Of a stretch of DNA of 64,000 nt, positions 44,529 to 53,704 are shown in pieces (within the stretch, counting starts at the first letter, position 1; every line of letters starts with the position of its first letter). The notes beneath the pieces were generated by a model, which did not search any database, had not been told where the DNA came from, and saw only the letters and a list, made by a program, of their open reading frames with translations. Source of the DNA: Shewanella sp. Arc9-LZ (GTDB taxonomy: Bacteria > Pseudomonadota > Gammaproteobacteria > Enterobacterales > Shewanellaceae). The position numbers and the translations under genes are program-made. The DNA is taken from NCBI RefSeq assembly GCF_010092445.1, contig NZ_CP048031.1:1736001-1800000 (forward strand), written 5' to 3'.

Positions 44529-45205
44529 TGTTGTCGTTGGTTGATGTTGATTTAGGTTATAACCAGCAAATTATATTACCTAAAGTGAATTTGTCATTTA
44601 AGGCAAATGAGCATGTGGCTATTTTAGGCCCTTCAGGCGTGGGTAAAACCACGCTGTTGCATCACCTTTATCAACAATTGGCCGAGCAAACCTGTTTGTG
44701 CTCACAAGCACAGGGGTTAGTTGATAACCTGTCGATATATCACAATGTGTTTATTGGTGGGTTAGCGCGTTATTCCCGTTGGTATAATTTGGCTAATTTG
44801 TTGTTGCCGTTTAATAAGCCGCAACAACAAATCGCCGCTATTTGCCAGCAACTAGAACTGACCGTGCCTTTGCAACAGAAAGTCAATGAGTTGTCTGGTG
44901 GTCAGCGCCAACGAGTGGCTTTAGCCAGAGCGTTATTTCAGCAACAAGCGGTGTTTATGGGCGACGAGCCCTTTTCTGCATTAGATCCGCTAATGGGCTT
45001 ACGATTACTAAACTTGATTAAGCAAACGCATCAGAGTGTTATTTGTGTGTTGCATGATGCCGAACTAGCGTTAGCAAACTTTGAGCGTATTATTGTCATT
45101 AGTGATGGCAAAGTAGTACTGGATGACAAAGCGAGCCAATTATCTCTGGCTCATTTATCACAGCATTATGCATTAGCCGATTTACCAAACCATTCAGTGG
45201 CATAA
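44528..45205 (+). CDS. PhnC-type ABC transporter ATP-binding protein
   Basis: A 225-aa ATPase, a little shorter than typical PhnC proteins (about 250-280 aa). Walker A is LGPSGVGKTTLL, the signature is NELSGGQRQRVALARAL, Walker B with the following D-loop is VFMGDEPFSALDP, and the switch His is in ICVLHDAELAL. The Q-loop (LVDNLSIYHNV) is present. It overlaps the binding-protein gene by one base, and the next ORF starts 2 bp after its stop. It drives the importer encoded by the flanking genes. Confidence 0.92.
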   Translation: MLSLVDVDLGYNQQIILPKVNLSFKANEHVAILGPSGVGKTTLLHHLYQQLAEQTCLCSQAQGLVDNLSIYHNVFIGGLARYSRWYNLANLLLPFNKPQQQIAAICQQLELTVPLQQKVNELSGGQRQRVALARALFQQQAVFMGDEPFSALDPLMGLRLLNLIKQTHQSVICVLHDAELALANFERIIVISDGKVVLDDKASQLSLAHLSQHYALADLPNHSVA

Positions 45206-45262
45206 ATATGAATATGTCGATGCAGCTAAACTATTTATCTTCATTCTATCCCCGTTTTTATA

Positions 45263-46780
45263 ATGCCTAAAATGATGACTCACAGTCGCTACTCTTTTGT
45301 AGGGCATTGGCAGAAAATCACTCTGTTGCTTTTACTCATGGTCTCGGTGTGTTGGTTTTTTGCTGATACCGAGGTGATTGCACTCGATCCTTGGTCTGAG
45401 CTTGGTCGCATGTGGCAAGGCTTTGTGCACCCTGACTTTTTCGCGACAGAGTATTTACTTGATGCGCTGTGGCAAACCATTAGTTTTGCGCTGCTTGGGA
45501 TTACGATTGGGTTGCTATTGGGATTTCCATTAGCATTGTGGTATCAACATCCTGTAGTGGCGGCAATGTGTGCCTTTATCCGTGCTATCCATGAGATATT
45601 TTGGGCATTGATATTCTTACAGATATTTGGTCTTTCAGCCATTACCGGTATTTTAGCCATAGCGCTTCCTTATGCTGCTACTTTTGCCCGTGTGTTTGCT
45701 GATATTTTACAGCAAGCGCCAATGCATACCTTATTTTCACTGCCTAAGGGCACCGATAAACTGTCGGCATTTATATATGGTCGATGGATGCACATGTATC
45801 CGCAGATTGTCGATTATATTCGTTACCGTTTTGAATGCGCGCTTCGTAGTAGTGCTGTGTTGGGCTTTATTGGTATGCCGACATTAGGGTTTTATTTAGA
45901 ATCCGCTTTTCGTCAGGGGCATTATCAACAAGGCGGTGCACTATTAATCTTATTTGTGTTGTTAATTGGTAGCATACGTTTTTGGGCTAAACCGATAATG
46001 CTTTGGCTGTATTTACCGCTTGCTGTGTACTTCTTACCTCCCATTCCTGTTATCGACTCGCAACTTATTTGGCGTTTTATCAGTGTTGATGTTTTACCAC
46101 CGATGCTTCAAGGACAACCCTTCTTGAGCTGGTTTGACACAGATAACCTGTCGAAGCTCGTTAACTGGAGTTATACATTAATCAGCCAGCAAGTGTTTCC
46201 CGGGATGGTTGCTACCTTGGTACTGGCTTTTTGTGCTTTGGGGTTAACTCATGTGTTGACGTTGGTATTATTGCCTTTTAATACCCACTTGATGATGCCA
46301 AAAGTGGTTATTTTAATCATGAGGGCGGTGAATTTAATATTACGTTCATTGCCTGAATATTTATTGGCTTTTGTGTTTATGATGCTACTAGGGCCCTCGA
46401 TGTTGCCAGCGATTATCGCGTTAGCGCTGCACAATAGCGGCTTGATGGTCTTTTTAATGTCACGTCAAGCTGACAGCATTAGTGTGCCGTTGACATACAA
46501 GCCTAGGATTGATCAGTACAGTTATCTAGTGCTACCTGCTATATACCCACATTTTATGGGACTGCTGTTTTATCGATTTGAAGTGATTATCCGTGAAACG
46601 GCTATCTTGGGCATGCTTGGGGTGATGACGTTGGGTTTTTATGTCGACAGTAATTTTTCTGAAATTCGCTTTAGTGGGGCATTGTTGCTGTTGTTTTTCA
46701 CTGCGGGTTTGAATGTGGTTGTAGATTATTTAGCACGTCGATTATTGCATTATCCTCGCAGCCGTTTACAGGCTTGCTAA
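45263..46780 (+). CDS. Double-domain PhnE-type ABC transporter permease
   Basis: A 505-aa permease containing two PhnE-like membrane units in one chain: the first at about residues 60-245, the second at about 310-495. Each has an EAA-type loop region (SSAVLGFIGMPTLGFYLES; RETAILGMLGVMTLGFYVDS), which contacts the ATPase. PhnE is more often a single-unit protein of about 260 aa, so this is a fused or duplicated form. No Shine-Dalgarno precedes the ATG at 45263. A 20-codon ORF (45208-45270) overlaps it and may supply ribosomes. The last codons and stop are imperfectly duplicated downstream. Confidence 0.88.
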   Translation: MPKMMTHSRYSFVGHWQKITLLLLLMVSVCWFFADTEVIALDPWSELGRMWQGFVHPDFFATEYLLDALWQTISFALLGITIGLLLGFPLALWYQHPVVAAMCAFIRAIHEIFWALIFLQIFGLSAITGILAIALPYAATFARVFADILQQAPMHTLFSLPKGTDKLSAFIYGRWMHMYPQIVDYIRYRFECALRSSAVLGFIGMPTLGFYLESAFRQGHYQQGGALLILFVLLIGSIRFWAKPIMLWLYLPLAVYFLPPIPVIDSQLIWRFISVDVLPPMLQGQPFLSWFDTDNLSKLVNWSYTLISQQVFPGMVATLVLAFCALGLTHVLTLVLLPFNTHLMMPKVVILIMRAVNLILRSLPEYLLAFVFMMLLGPSMLPAIIALALHNSGLMVFLMSRQADSISVPLTYKPRIDQYSYLVLPAIYPHFMGLLFYRFEVIIRETAILGMLGVMTLGFYVDSNFSEIRFSGALLLLFFTAGLNVVVDYLARRLLHYPRSRLQAC

Positions 46781-46822
46781 AGTCTCTTGGTTTCAGGCTT
46801 GCTAAATAAAGTCTCTTAGTTT
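46769..46822. repeat. Imperfect tandem duplication across the permease stop codon
   Basis: CAGGCTTGCTAAAGTCTCTT begins at 46769, and the same stretch with a 4-bp insertion follows at 46794. The stop codon TAA of the permease lies inside copy one. Confidence 0.8.
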
Positions 46823-46920
46823 AAAGCTATAAACGGGTAAGCATCGTGGCTCAAACAGGTAACTGCTTGATAAAAATAGTCAACTTATTCAACTGCTTAC
46901 TTAATCGAATTTAATCATGT

Positions 46921-47598
46921 TTAAAACTGACCGATAATTTGATGAATTATATTATTGGCAATCGTGACTGCAACGGCAATAAAAATAATCCCAACGAGTA
47001 GATCTATAATGGTATTGGCCGCGAGTAATTTTTGTTGTACCCGAGGTTTAGATAGGATCAGTGCGAGTAAACTAAACCACGCCAATGACAACACAAATAA
47101 CAATACCGTGGCGGCAATTTTAGTTGAGTAATTGACTTGTGGCGTAATCAATACAGAAAATAAAGTAATAAAAAAGATCAGCGCTTTAGGATTCAGTAGA
47201 TTGGTATATAGTCCAACTTTAAATCCCTTTAATGACGATATCAGCGCCGCTTTTGCCACATTAGGTTGCGTTGATGAAATATCTGAATTACGACGTTTGC
47301 TAATCATACTGGTGATAGCTGACTTGAGCGCCCCATATCCCATCCATGCTAAATAGCTACTGCCAATTAGTTGTACGGTCATAAAGGCAACATGAGACTG
47401 TTGTATCATCACACTGATGCCCATCAACGACAAAAAAGTGTGAATTAAGATAGCGACAGCAATGCCGAAGGCACAATAAAGTGCGGTTAAGCGTGTTTGC
47501 TGCGTAGCCATTTTAACGATAATGGCAAAGTCAGGTCCTGGGCTCATTAATGCCACAATGTGAATAACCGCTAAACCCGCCAATAAAGTCATGTCCAT
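46921..47598 (-). CDS. LysE family translocator
   Basis: A 225-aa membrane exporter with about six helices and the motif HIVALMSPGPDFAIIVKM (the PGPD signature of the LysE/RhtB family). The second half holds LLNPKALIFFITLFSVL, also typical. LysE-type proteins export basic or neutral amino acids or homoserine lactone. The gene is monocistronic. A 14-bp tandem array lies upstream of its start (47636-47690), inside the likely promoter region. Confidence 0.9.
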   Translation of the reverse strand: MDMTLLAGLAVIHIVALMSPGPDFAIIVKMATQQTRLTALYCAFGIAVAILIHTFLSLMGISVMIQQSHVAFMTVQLIGSSYLAWMGYGALKSAITSMISKRRNSDISSTQPNVAKAALISSLKGFKVGLYTNLLNPKALIFFITLFSVLITPQVNYSTKIAATVLLFVLSLAWFSLLALILSKPRVQQKLLAANTIIDLLVGIIFIAVAVTIANNIIHQIIGQF

Positions 47599-47635
47599 AT
47601 TTATTCCGTTTTTTATAAGTTAAAGCTGGCTAGAT

Positions 47636-47690
47636 TTTGTTGATATCCATTTGTTGATATCCATTTGTTGATATCCATTTGTTGATATCT
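47636..47690. repeat. 14-bp tandem repeat (TTTGTTGATATCCA), about 3.9 copies
   Basis: Three exact 14-bp copies run at 47636-47677 and a fourth, incomplete one ends at 47690. The unit contains the palindrome GATATC. It begins 38 bp upstream of the LysE start. Confidence 0.9.
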
Positions 47691-47751
47691 ATGAGAGCTT
47701 ATTTCAATGTAAGTTGATGATAATGGCACATTTATGTAGGAAAAAGATAAT

Positions 47752-47778
47752 AAAAAAGCGCTAAATTAGCGCTTTTTT
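47752..47778 (-). terminator. Intrinsic terminator after the DAACS symporter gene
   Basis: AAAAAAGCGCTAA and TTAGCGCTTTTTT pair over 12 or 13 bp around one or two bases. On the minus strand the stem is followed by a T-run, 20 bp past the symporter stop. Confidence 0.85.
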
Positions 47779-47798
47779 ATATAAGGTGAACTTAAGTG

Positions 47799-49109
47799 TT
47801 ATTTTTTGGCGTTAAGCACTTGTTCTTCAAAACTTTTGGCTGCTTTACCTGCTTGCGAATCGTTGAAGACTTCTTCATTAAATTCGCCTTCTGATTTGGC
47901 AATGATCACCGTAGCCACTGCATCACCAGTGACGTTTACTGCAGTGCGGATCATGTCTAGCATTCTGTCTACACCAATAATTAAGGCAATACCTTCAACC
48001 GGTAAGCCTACTTGGTTTAACACCATTGCCAGCATAATAAGGCCGACACCAGGCACACCCGCAGTACCGATAGATGCCAGTGTGGCCGTTACCACTACAG
48101 TCGCGTAATCCATGATGCTCAGTTCAATACCAAATACTTGGGCAATAAATACCGTTGCAACACCCTGCATAATGGCGGTGCCATCCATGTTGAGAGTGGC
48201 ACCAAGTGGTAAGGTGAATGACGCGATTTTGTTGTCGACGCCCATTCTGTGCTCTGCGGTTTCAATGGTTACCGGCAATGTTGCGTTGGAACTTGCGGTA
48301 CTAAAAGCAAACAGCTGTACGTCGCGGATTTTACGTAAAAACATCAACGGGCTGAGACCCGAGAACAGTTTTAGTAGAGTAGGGTAAACCACTAAGCCTT
48401 GGATAAATAAAACGGCAACCACCAGGAGGAAGTATTTGACAACACTACCGAAGGTTTCTAAGCCCAACGTTAAGCTGAGGGTCGCCATCAGTGCAAACAC
48501 ACCATAAGGTGCTAACTGCATAATTAAGGTAACCACACGCATAATCACATCATTTAAGTCGTTAAAAAATGACGCTATACGCGTACCTCTTTCACCAATA
48601 TGTGAGATGGCAAAGCCAAAAACAACTGCAAATAGGATAATCTGCAACATATTGCCTTCACTCATGGCTTGCATAGGGTTTGTCGGTACAATATTAATAA
48701 TGACTTCAGACAGGCTAGGCGCGTCTTTTGCCGAGTATTCTAATACGTTACCGGCCAAACTTGCATTACCTGGATGGATTAACACGGCTGCTAGAATCGC
48801 AATAGTAAGCGCAATAGCGGTAGTGAATAAATAGAAGGATATGGTCTTGCCACCAAGACGTCCCAGTTTAGATGGATCGCTAAGGGAGCAAGTACCGCAT
48901 ACTAATGAGATAAATACCAAAGGTACGACAAGCATTTTTAAGCTTGAGATGAAGATAGTACCAATGACATGTAAGAATCCATCGGTAATGTACTCTTGAA
49001 TAAATTGACTACCAGGGAAAAAGTTTCTCAATGCTAGGCCAAATATAATGCCTAATGCCATGCCAATTAAAATTTTGCTCGTGAGTCCGAGCTTGTATTG
49101 ATTACTCAC
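47799..49109 (-). CDS. Dicarboxylate/amino acid:cation symporter (DAACS family)
   Basis: A 436-aa symporter of the glutamate/aspartate transporter fold. The first half has hydrophobic helices. The second has the two re-entrant hairpin motifs: FAFSTASSNATLPVTIETAE (serine-rich HP1) and TLNMDGTAIMQGVATVF (NMDGT in helix 7), with the AGVPGVGLIMLAMVL HP2 loop. These motifs bind substrate and Na+ or H+. C4-dicarboxylates or acidic amino acids are the likely substrates. The cytoplasmic tail (VFNDSQAGKAAKSFEE...) is long. It stands alone with its own terminator. Confidence 0.93.
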   Translation of the reverse strand: MSNQYKLGLTSKILIGMALGIIFGLALRNFFPGSQFIQEYITDGFLHVIGTIFISSLKMLVVPLVFISLVCGTCSLSDPSKLGRLGGKTISFYLFTTAIALTIAILAAVLIHPGNASLAGNVLEYSAKDAPSLSEVIINIVPTNPMQAMSEGNMLQIILFAVVFGFAISHIGERGTRIASFFNDLNDVIMRVVTLIMQLAPYGVFALMATLSLTLGLETFGSVVKYFLLVVAVLFIQGLVVYPTLLKLFSGLSPLMFLRKIRDVQLFAFSTASSNATLPVTIETAEHRMGVDNKIASFTLPLGATLNMDGTAIMQGVATVFIAQVFGIELSIMDYATVVVTATLASIGTAGVPGVGLIMLAMVLNQVGLPVEGIALIIGVDRMLDMIRTAVNVTGDAVATVIIAKSEGEFNEEVFNDSQAGKAAKSFEEQVLNAKK

Positions 49110-49332
49110 AGAGTGTTCCTTCTCATCATATTATTTTATGTCTTTATTGAATGCGCTAAAGATTAGCAGGTATCGGCAACTTAGGAAATGGCATAAAAGT
49201 GAAAGTTTTCGCCAATAAATAGCGAATAAAATAGTAGAGTTATGCTAAAGTTATAAGATGTTTGCGTATTGTTAATGTATAAGTAACTATAATAATTCTT
49301 AAGTTTATTTTAATGTAACAGGGAGCCTGACA

Positions 49333-51831
49333 ATGAGGTCAGCATATAAAGTTTATTTTGCGCTTTTATGTTCTTTTTTTCTCGTCGCATGTGGCGGCGG
49401 TGGCAGTATAACCGATGATGGAACCGGAGGTGGGACTACACCAGACCCAACCATATCTATTTCGTTAAGTATCGACAACACTCAAGTTTCTGTTGCAGAA
49501 CCTGCAGTTATTACTGCAACCGTAAAAGACTCAACAGGTGCCGCTGTCAGTACGCTTGTTTCATTTACGCTTAATAATGATGATTACGGTACATTTGCGC
49601 CAAGTACCGGTGAAGTTGTCACCAATTCAAGCGGTGTCGCCACTATCCAACTCAACACGGCTGAGATTAATACCGGAGCAACAGTAACCGCGACTACCAC
49701 GTCTGGTGAAAGTGCATCATTATTTGTCACTATGACGGGTGATGGCGGTGTTGCAGGTGGTGGGGCTCAAGTGTCATTGGTGTTAACTGATGCCGCTGGT
49801 AACGCTGTTCAATCGATTAGCACTTTATCACCAGGTAAATTAACTGCGACAGTCACTGGTATTACAAAGTCTTCAATTGTTACATTTGCTAGCCCAATTG
49901 GTGATTTACCCGTTAAAACTGCAGTAACTAATGCACAAGGTAAAGCTACCGTTGATATTTATGCTGGCAGTTCGTTAGGTGCTGGTGAAGCAACTGCGAC
50001 ATTATCAACCAATGAAACCGGTTCAACTATTGTTGTTGTTGGAGCAACCAACGTCGTGATGGGCAGTGGTACACCATTTGTTGAAGGTGTCGCAGCTATT
50101 AGTGCTACTGATTTATCTGCGGGTGGAACGGCAACGGTAACCGTGTCTATTCAAGATGATTTAGGTAATGCCTTTACACAACCTGTGGATGTAAACTTTT
50201 CATCTACTTGTGCGACCAAAAGCCCTGCGCAAGCAGTGATTAGCTCGCCTGTGTCGTCAAGTAATGGCGTCGCAACCTCAACGTATCGTGCCGAGGGCTG
50301 TGTTGGTGAAGATCAAATTAATGTCACAGCCAATGCCGGTGGCATCAGTTTATCTGCAGTTGGTACCATCAATATACTGCAGGCTGATGTTGGCAGTATT
50401 GTGTTTGTATCAGCGATTCCTGAAAACATAAGTATTCTAGGTACTGGTGGTACTGAATCATCAGTGGTTAAATTTAAAGTTTTGGATAAAAATGGCAATG
50501 TGGTTGCTAACCAAAATGTTAAATTTGCACTAAATACTACTGTAGGTGGGGTTAAAATTGATCCCCTGCAAGCTACTACAGATAATAGTGGTATTGTGCA
50601 AACGGTAGTAACCACAGGTACAGTCGCGACTTCTTTACGAGTGACTGCGACGGTAGACAATGGTGCAGTTCCTGCAGTATCGAGTCAGTCTAGCCAGTTA
50701 ATTGTGTCTACGGGTATTCCTGATCAAGACAGTTTTTCTTTATCGGCTGAACTGTTTAATGCAGAAGGTTGGGATGTAGATGGTACTGTTGTTAAGGTTA
50801 CCGCTCGTATGGCCGATGCGTTTAACAACCCTGTACCCGATGGCACAACGGTATCTTTTACCACTGAAGGTGGTTCTATTGAAGATGCATGTCAAACCGT
50901 AGATGGTGCATGTTCGGTATCTTGGATAAGCCAGTTACCAAGACCTGAAGGTGTTGTTCTTTTTGATGGGTTAGGCGTACAAGTGAAAAACCCTCAAGCT
51001 AGCTTAAAATGTTACAACCTAAGCGATGGTTCCGAAGATATCACTTGTCTTAATGCCAATATTGTTTATGGCAATTTTTATGACCAAAAATATGGTGGCC
51101 GTGCAACGGTTACCGCAACTGCTATTGGTGAAGAGTCTTTCCCGGATTTAAATGGTAATGGTCGCTTTGATGCATCAGAAGCAAATACGTTTCTTACTGG
51201 GACAGATGTCACTGGTCAAGCATTTGATTTAAATGATGCTTATAACGACTACAATGAAGACGGTTTATTTAATCCGCAGCAAACCGGTGGCCAAGCTGGT
51301 GGCACATTGGAAGAGTTAATCGATTTTAACTCCAACGGTACATTTGATGTCAAAGACGGTAAATATAATGGTGTGCTTTGTTCAGACCCTGTACACAGTG
51401 CATGTGCTGATGGCGTCAGTGATTCAAAGTCATTGTTTGTCCGCAGAAGCTTAACCTTAGTGATGTCTGGTAGTGCAGCGTATGCTACTAATCCTGCCAA
51501 TATAGTGGTTGTTGATAGCACAGGAACACACTCTGGTGCTAGTGACATGATCATCGTGGGCAAAGGTGCTGCTTCTGCAACATTTACTATCTCTGACTTA
51601 CATAACCAACAAATGCCAGCCGGTTCGATCGTAAGATTTACCACATCAGCGGGCTCGGTGGTGAGTTCAAGCGAATATACATGGCCAAGTACTAATTACA
51701 ATGGTGGTCGTCAGTTTACTACAACCATTAAAGGCGAAGATGAACCAAACTCTGGTGTATTCCTCGTTGAAGTTGAGTCGCCAAATGGTCTGGTTACTCC
51801 AGTGGTATCCATTGGTGTAACAATCCTATAA
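49333..51831 (+). CDS. Large lipoprotein with bacterial Ig-like (Big_1-type) domains and EF-hand-like loops
   Basis: An 832-aa surface lipoprotein. The signal ends in a lipobox LVAC (Cys at about residue 20), followed by a Gly-rich linker (GGGGSITDDG). Several Ig-like domains follow, each ending with a G-x-A-T or S-G-x-x-x segment typical of invasin/intimin Big_1 domains (for example TISISLSIDNTQVSVAEPAV and VKFKVLDKNGNVVANQNVKF). The C-terminal part has three Asp-rich loops (DLNGNGRFDASEA, DYNEDGLFNPQQ and DFNSNGTFDVKDG) that resemble calcium-binding EF-hand or dockerin loops. No transporter or enzyme domain is seen. A binding or adhesion role is inferred. Confidence 0.83.
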   Translation: MRSAYKVYFALLCSFFLVACGGGGSITDDGTGGGTTPDPTISISLSIDNTQVSVAEPAVITATVKDSTGAAVSTLVSFTLNNDDYGTFAPSTGEVVTNSSGVATIQLNTAEINTGATVTATTTSGESASLFVTMTGDGGVAGGGAQVSLVLTDAAGNAVQSISTLSPGKLTATVTGITKSSIVTFASPIGDLPVKTAVTNAQGKATVDIYAGSSLGAGEATATLSTNETGSTIVVVGATNVVMGSGTPFVEGVAAISATDLSAGGTATVTVSIQDDLGNAFTQPVDVNFSSTCATKSPAQAVISSPVSSSNGVATSTYRAEGCVGEDQINVTANAGGISLSAVGTINILQADVGSIVFVSAIPENISILGTGGTESSVVKFKVLDKNGNVVANQNVKFALNTTVGGVKIDPLQATTDNSGIVQTVVTTGTVATSLRVTATVDNGAVPAVSSQSSQLIVSTGIPDQDSFSLSAELFNAEGWDVDGTVVKVTARMADAFNNPVPDGTTVSFTTEGGSIEDACQTVDGACSVSWISQLPRPEGVVLFDGLGVQVKNPQASLKCYNLSDGSEDITCLNANIVYGNFYDQKYGGRATVTATAIGEESFPDLNGNGRFDASEANTFLTGTDVTGQAFDLNDAYNDYNEDGLFNPQQTGGQAGGTLEELIDFNSNGTFDVKDGKYNGVLCSDPVHSACADGVSDSKSLFVRRSLTLVMSGSAAYATNPANIVVVDSTGTHSGASDMIIVGKGAASATFTISDLHNQQMPAGSIVRFTTSAGSVVSSSEYTWPSTNYNGGRQFTTTIKGEDEPNSGVFLVEVESPNGLVTPVVSIGVTIL

Positions 51832-51857
51832 TCGACTGGGTAACAGTTTCAATCGTT

Positions 51858-51883
51858 AAAAAGGCGCACTTAGCGCCTTTTTT
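51858..51883 (+). terminator. Intrinsic terminator after the Ig-like lipoprotein gene
   Basis: AAAAAGGCGC and GCGCCTTTTT pair perfectly around ACTTA, followed by a T-run, 26 bp past the stop. Confidence 0.85.
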
Positions 51884-51910
51884 ATTGATTCGGTTTAGCA
51901 ATGTAAAACA

Positions 51911-51940
51911 AAAAGCCAACAGCGGATGCTGTTGGCTTTT
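51911..51940 (-). terminator. Intrinsic terminator after astB
   Basis: AAAAGCCAACAGC and GCTGTTGGCTTTT pair perfectly over 13 bp around GGAT. On the minus strand the stem is followed by a short T-run, downstream of the astB stop at 51979. Confidence 0.8.
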
Positions 51941-51978
51941 AAAATATGTTATTCAATTATTCATTCGACCCGTTAACG

Positions 51979-53313
51979 TTATCTTTGGAACTGATACACG
52001 CTGCCTAACTTTAATATTTGTGTGAGTTCATCTAACGCGGTGCGTGATTCAATAATTAATTGTGGATCTGCTAGATCGCTTACCGTGAGTTGGTCACGAT
52101 AATGTCTATCAACCCAGGCATTTAAGCGCGTAAATAAACCGTCATTCATCAATGTGTTTTGATTAACTGCAGCGACTTCTTGTTCGTTCATCGCGACTCG
52201 TAAACGTAAACAAGCTGGACCACCACCGTTTTGCATACTTTGCTTAACATCATAATAGCGCACTTGTTTGATCGGCGTGCCTAAGGTAACAAGTTCATTT
52301 AAGTAAGCAAATACCGCAGGGTTTTCCTGGCAATTTGTTGGCGCAATAATGGCCATTTCACCTGAAGGTAGGGTGATGATTTGGGTATTAAATAAGTAAC
52401 TACGAACGGCATTATCAATGGATACTTGCTCTGTGGTGACTTTGACAAAATGCATGTCAGAGTTCATTTTACGGCGAATTTCATCGAACTTTGCTTCGGT
52501 ATTTAAAAACGCTTGTTCGTGGTAGAACAACACATTTTTGTTACCCACTGAAATAACGTCATTGTGGAATACACCTTGATCAATCACATCTGGATTTTGC
52601 TGCATAAACACGCAGCTTTCATCTTCAAGTTGGTGCAACCGCGCTACTGCTTGAGATGCTTCCAATGTTTGGCGAGCTGGATATTTTGTTGGTTTAGGGG
52701 CGTTAGGGTTAGTTGCTGTTTGACCATAGACAAATAATTCAACGCCAGCATGACCGTATTCAGAACATAGGCGAGTATGATTAGCTGCTCCTTCATCACC
52801 AAAGCTTGCGTGTTCTGGCAAATGTTGATGATGCTTAAAATAGCGGTCGTTATTAAATGTCGCCTGCAAAATATTGCCGGTAGTGACAGGTTCAATACTG
52901 CGGTGTAATTTATCAACTAAATTAGCTGGGGTGAAGTGAACTTTACCGTCACAGGTGTCTGCACTGGGTGACACTGTAGCCGCGTTAGCTGTCCACATAC
53001 TTGATGCACTGCAACAAGCATTAAGTAGCGCAGGAGCCTGCTGAGCAGCTTTTTGTAAAACCTCAGCGTCAGACCCAGAAAAACCAATTCGACGCAATGT
53101 GTATAGGTCTGGGCGCTCCTGTGGGGCTAATACCCCTTGCACCATCCCCAAATCTGCTAATGACTTGGCTTTTTGCAAACCTTGTTTAGCTGCCGCTTTA
53201 GGATTTGATGTCTGGGCCGCATTACTAAATGAGGCCACATTACCAAATGATAATCCGGCATAGTTATGGGTTGGTCCAACCAAGCCATCAAAGTTCGCTT
53301 CAAAATGCTTCAT
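51979..53313 (-). CDS. astB: N-succinylarginine dihydrolase
   Basis: A 444-aa enzyme of the arginine succinyltransferase (AST) pathway that hydrolyses N2-succinylarginine to N2-succinylornithine, CO2 and ammonia. The start reads [19 protein letters not shown], typical of AstB. The catalytic Cys is in [19 protein letters not shown] (Cys368). The mid-protein blocks [16 protein letters not shown] and [10 protein letters not shown] hold the Glu and His of the active site. Length matches the family (447 aa in E. coli). No other ast genes are in the window, so astB sits apart from the rest of the pathway here. A candidate ArgR box lies upstream. Confidence 0.95.
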   Translation of the reverse strand: MKHFEANFDGLVGPTHNYAGLSFGNVASFSNAAQTSNPKAAAKQGLQKAKSLADLGMVQGVLAPQERPDLYTLRRIGFSGSDAEVLQKAAQQAPALLNACCSASSMWTANAATVSPSADTCDGKVHFTPANLVDKLHRSIEPVTTGNILQATFNNDRYFKHHQHLPEHASFGDEGAANHTRLCSEYGHAGVELFVYGQTATNPNAPKPTKYPARQTLEASQAVARLHQLEDESCVFMQQNPDVIDQGVFHNDVISVGNKNVLFYHEQAFLNTEAKFDEIRRKMNSDMHFVKVTTEQVSIDNAVRSYLFNTQIITLPSGEMAIIAPTNCQENPAVFAYLNELVTLGTPIKQVRYYDVKQSMQNGGGPACLRLRVAMNEQEVAAVNQNTLMNDGLFTRLNAWVDRHYRDQLTVSDLADPQLIIESRTALDELTQILKLGSVYQFQR

Positions 53314-53704
53314 TCGTGATCCTTGAGAATTTTAGTGAATAATTATTATTGTAGTTACACTCATTTGTGTTACTTATAAAAAAGGAACGTGATTGTTCAT
53401 GTCAGTTAACGCTAATTTAACCCCAGTATACTGAAGCTATAAGGGTTAACAAGGTGTGGTTAATTTGTACAAATGTGTATAAATGACTAAAAATGCACTG
53501 AAGGTGCTCGCAAGTATCATTAAGTGAAAAATTACGTTTAAAAAACGCATATTATTTTTTACATTTTTTATTTTTGATTCAATTCTGATTAAAAAATGAC
53601 TTACTAGCCATGTAAAAGAGGGATTAACTTGAAACTATTGTCTCAACCCTCTATATATGGAATCAATTTTCTTTTTTTCGAGACTTTTTGGCGCAAATAA
53701 AACT
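53314..53704. other. Divergent intergenic region between astB and topA
   Basis: A 391-bp AT-rich gap. A candidate ArgR half-site lies near the astB start. An upstream-extended topA frame (53657-53704) is not supported by homology. No further gene was found. Confidence 0.5.
53336..53349 (-). promoter_or_regulatory. Candidate ArgR box upstream of astB
   Basis: TGAATAATTATTAT matches the left 12 of 14 positions of a TGAATAATTATTCA-type ArgR palindrome, 23-36 bp upstream of the astB ATG. ArgR controls arginine catabolism genes in enteric bacteria. This is a single hand-spotted match in AT-rich DNA, so it is weak. Confidence 0.3.
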
